In this document: piece after piece, positions 5,881 to 6,001 of the stretch
Layout of the letters: each line of letters begins with the position of its first letter
How positions within the stretch are numbered: the stretch's first letter is position 1
DNA from: JALQUL01 sp964556425
Lineage (GTDB): Bacteria; Pseudomonadota; Gammaproteobacteria; Burkholderiales; Burkholderiaceae_C
NCBI GenBank assembly: GCA_964556425.1
Contig: CAZKWC010000110.1
Location: 1-6,001, forward strand
DNA length: 6,001 bases
Direction: 5' to 3'
Notes under the pieces: model-generated
Told to the model about the DNA's origin: nothing
What the model saw: only the letters and a program-made list of their open reading frames with translations
The model's database searches: none
Made by a program: the position numbers and the translations under genes

Positions 5881-5920
5881 ACATTTGCGACACCTTGTTA
5901 TTGGTGTGTCGATGAAATGT
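5881..5920. promoter_or_regulatory. 40-bp compound inverted repeat in the leader of the Spy-like gene
   Basis: Outer arms ACATTT (5881-5886) and AAATGT (5915-5920) and inner arms CGACAC (5888-5893) and GTGTCG (5906-5911) are all perfect complements, with 1 and 3 unpaired bases between outer and inner arms and a 12-base centre. An alternative inner pairing uses ACC with GGT. The element ends 31 nt before the ATG at 5849, so it could be an mRNA leader hairpin or an operator. No T run follows on the minus strand, which argues against a terminator for that direction. Confidence 0.5.
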
Positions 5921-5965
5921 ATTGTGCATTTCCAATGAAAAAATCAGATAACTGCTGTGCAATGA

Positions 5966-5996
5966 TTTGTAAAGATGAAACGGCCGTCTTTACAAA
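5966..5996. promoter_or_regulatory. 10-bp-arm palindrome, probable operator upstream of the Spy-like gene
   Basis: TTTGTAAAGA (5966-5975) and TCTTTACAAA (5987-5996) are perfect complements separated by 11 bases that include CGGCCG. On the minus strand, TTTACA (5973-5968) inside one arm could be a -35 box for the Spy-like gene, with TATCTG (5950-5945) as a poor -10 at 17-base spacing. A bound regulator would then overlap the promoter. The GTAAA half-sites recall CpxR boxes, but those are direct repeats and these are inverted. The element may also serve a gene beyond the window end. Confidence 0.45.
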
Positions 5997-6001
5997 ATAC
6001 T

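Overview
The window looks like a draft-assembly piece of a low-G+C betaproteobacterial chromosome, probably Burkholderiales or a relative. This rests on the CorC–Lnt gene pair, the style of the CorC and Lnt proteins, and the presence of a COG4188-type hydrolase, a DUF3299-like periplasmic protein and a Spy/CpxP-like protein. The placement is by recall of family resemblance and was not searched. The intergenic DNA is very A+T-rich. There is no tRNA, rRNA, CRISPR array or recognisable mobile element.

Layout. Positions 1-78 hold a short open frame that may be the tail of an upstream plus-strand gene; its stop codon lies inside a terminator-like hairpin. An A+T-rich stretch without a convincing gene follows (79-432). 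Next is a secreted alpha/beta hydrolase on the plus strand (433-1581). It converges, with only 4 bp between stop codons, on a minus-strand operon, corC-lnt (4260 down to 1586). Beyond a divergent intergenic region with two hairpins (4261-4545) is a plus-strand gene for an exported DUF3299-like protein with a CxxC motif (4546-5202). It converges on a minus-strand gene for a small His/Met-rich Spy/CpxP-like periplasmic protein (5849-5346), whose upstream DNA contains two long dyad repeats.

The key correction concerns corC. The 100-N gap at 4060-4159 is flanked on both sides by the same 55 bp (4005-4059 and 4160-4214). This is what an assembler leaves when two contigs overlap by one k-mer and are scaffolded rather than merged. 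Removing 155 bp restores one uninterrupted corC frame of 294 codons starting at the GTG at 4260. Read literally, the record gives a gene broken in two frames.

Functional theme: every complete gene looks connected with the cell envelope. They encode lipoprotein acylation in the inner membrane (Lnt), a CBS-domain protein linked to divalent-cation handling (CorC), and three proteins with Sec-type signal peptides (hydrolase, DUF3299-like, Spy-like). Apart from corC-lnt they appear to be separate transcription units. I see no defence system, biosynthetic cluster or other clearly new multi-gene system. The most interesting unexplained material is non-coding: the paired inverted repeats upstream of the Spy-like gene and the two hairpins in the leader of the DUF3299-like gene, one of which looks like a complete intrinsic terminator.
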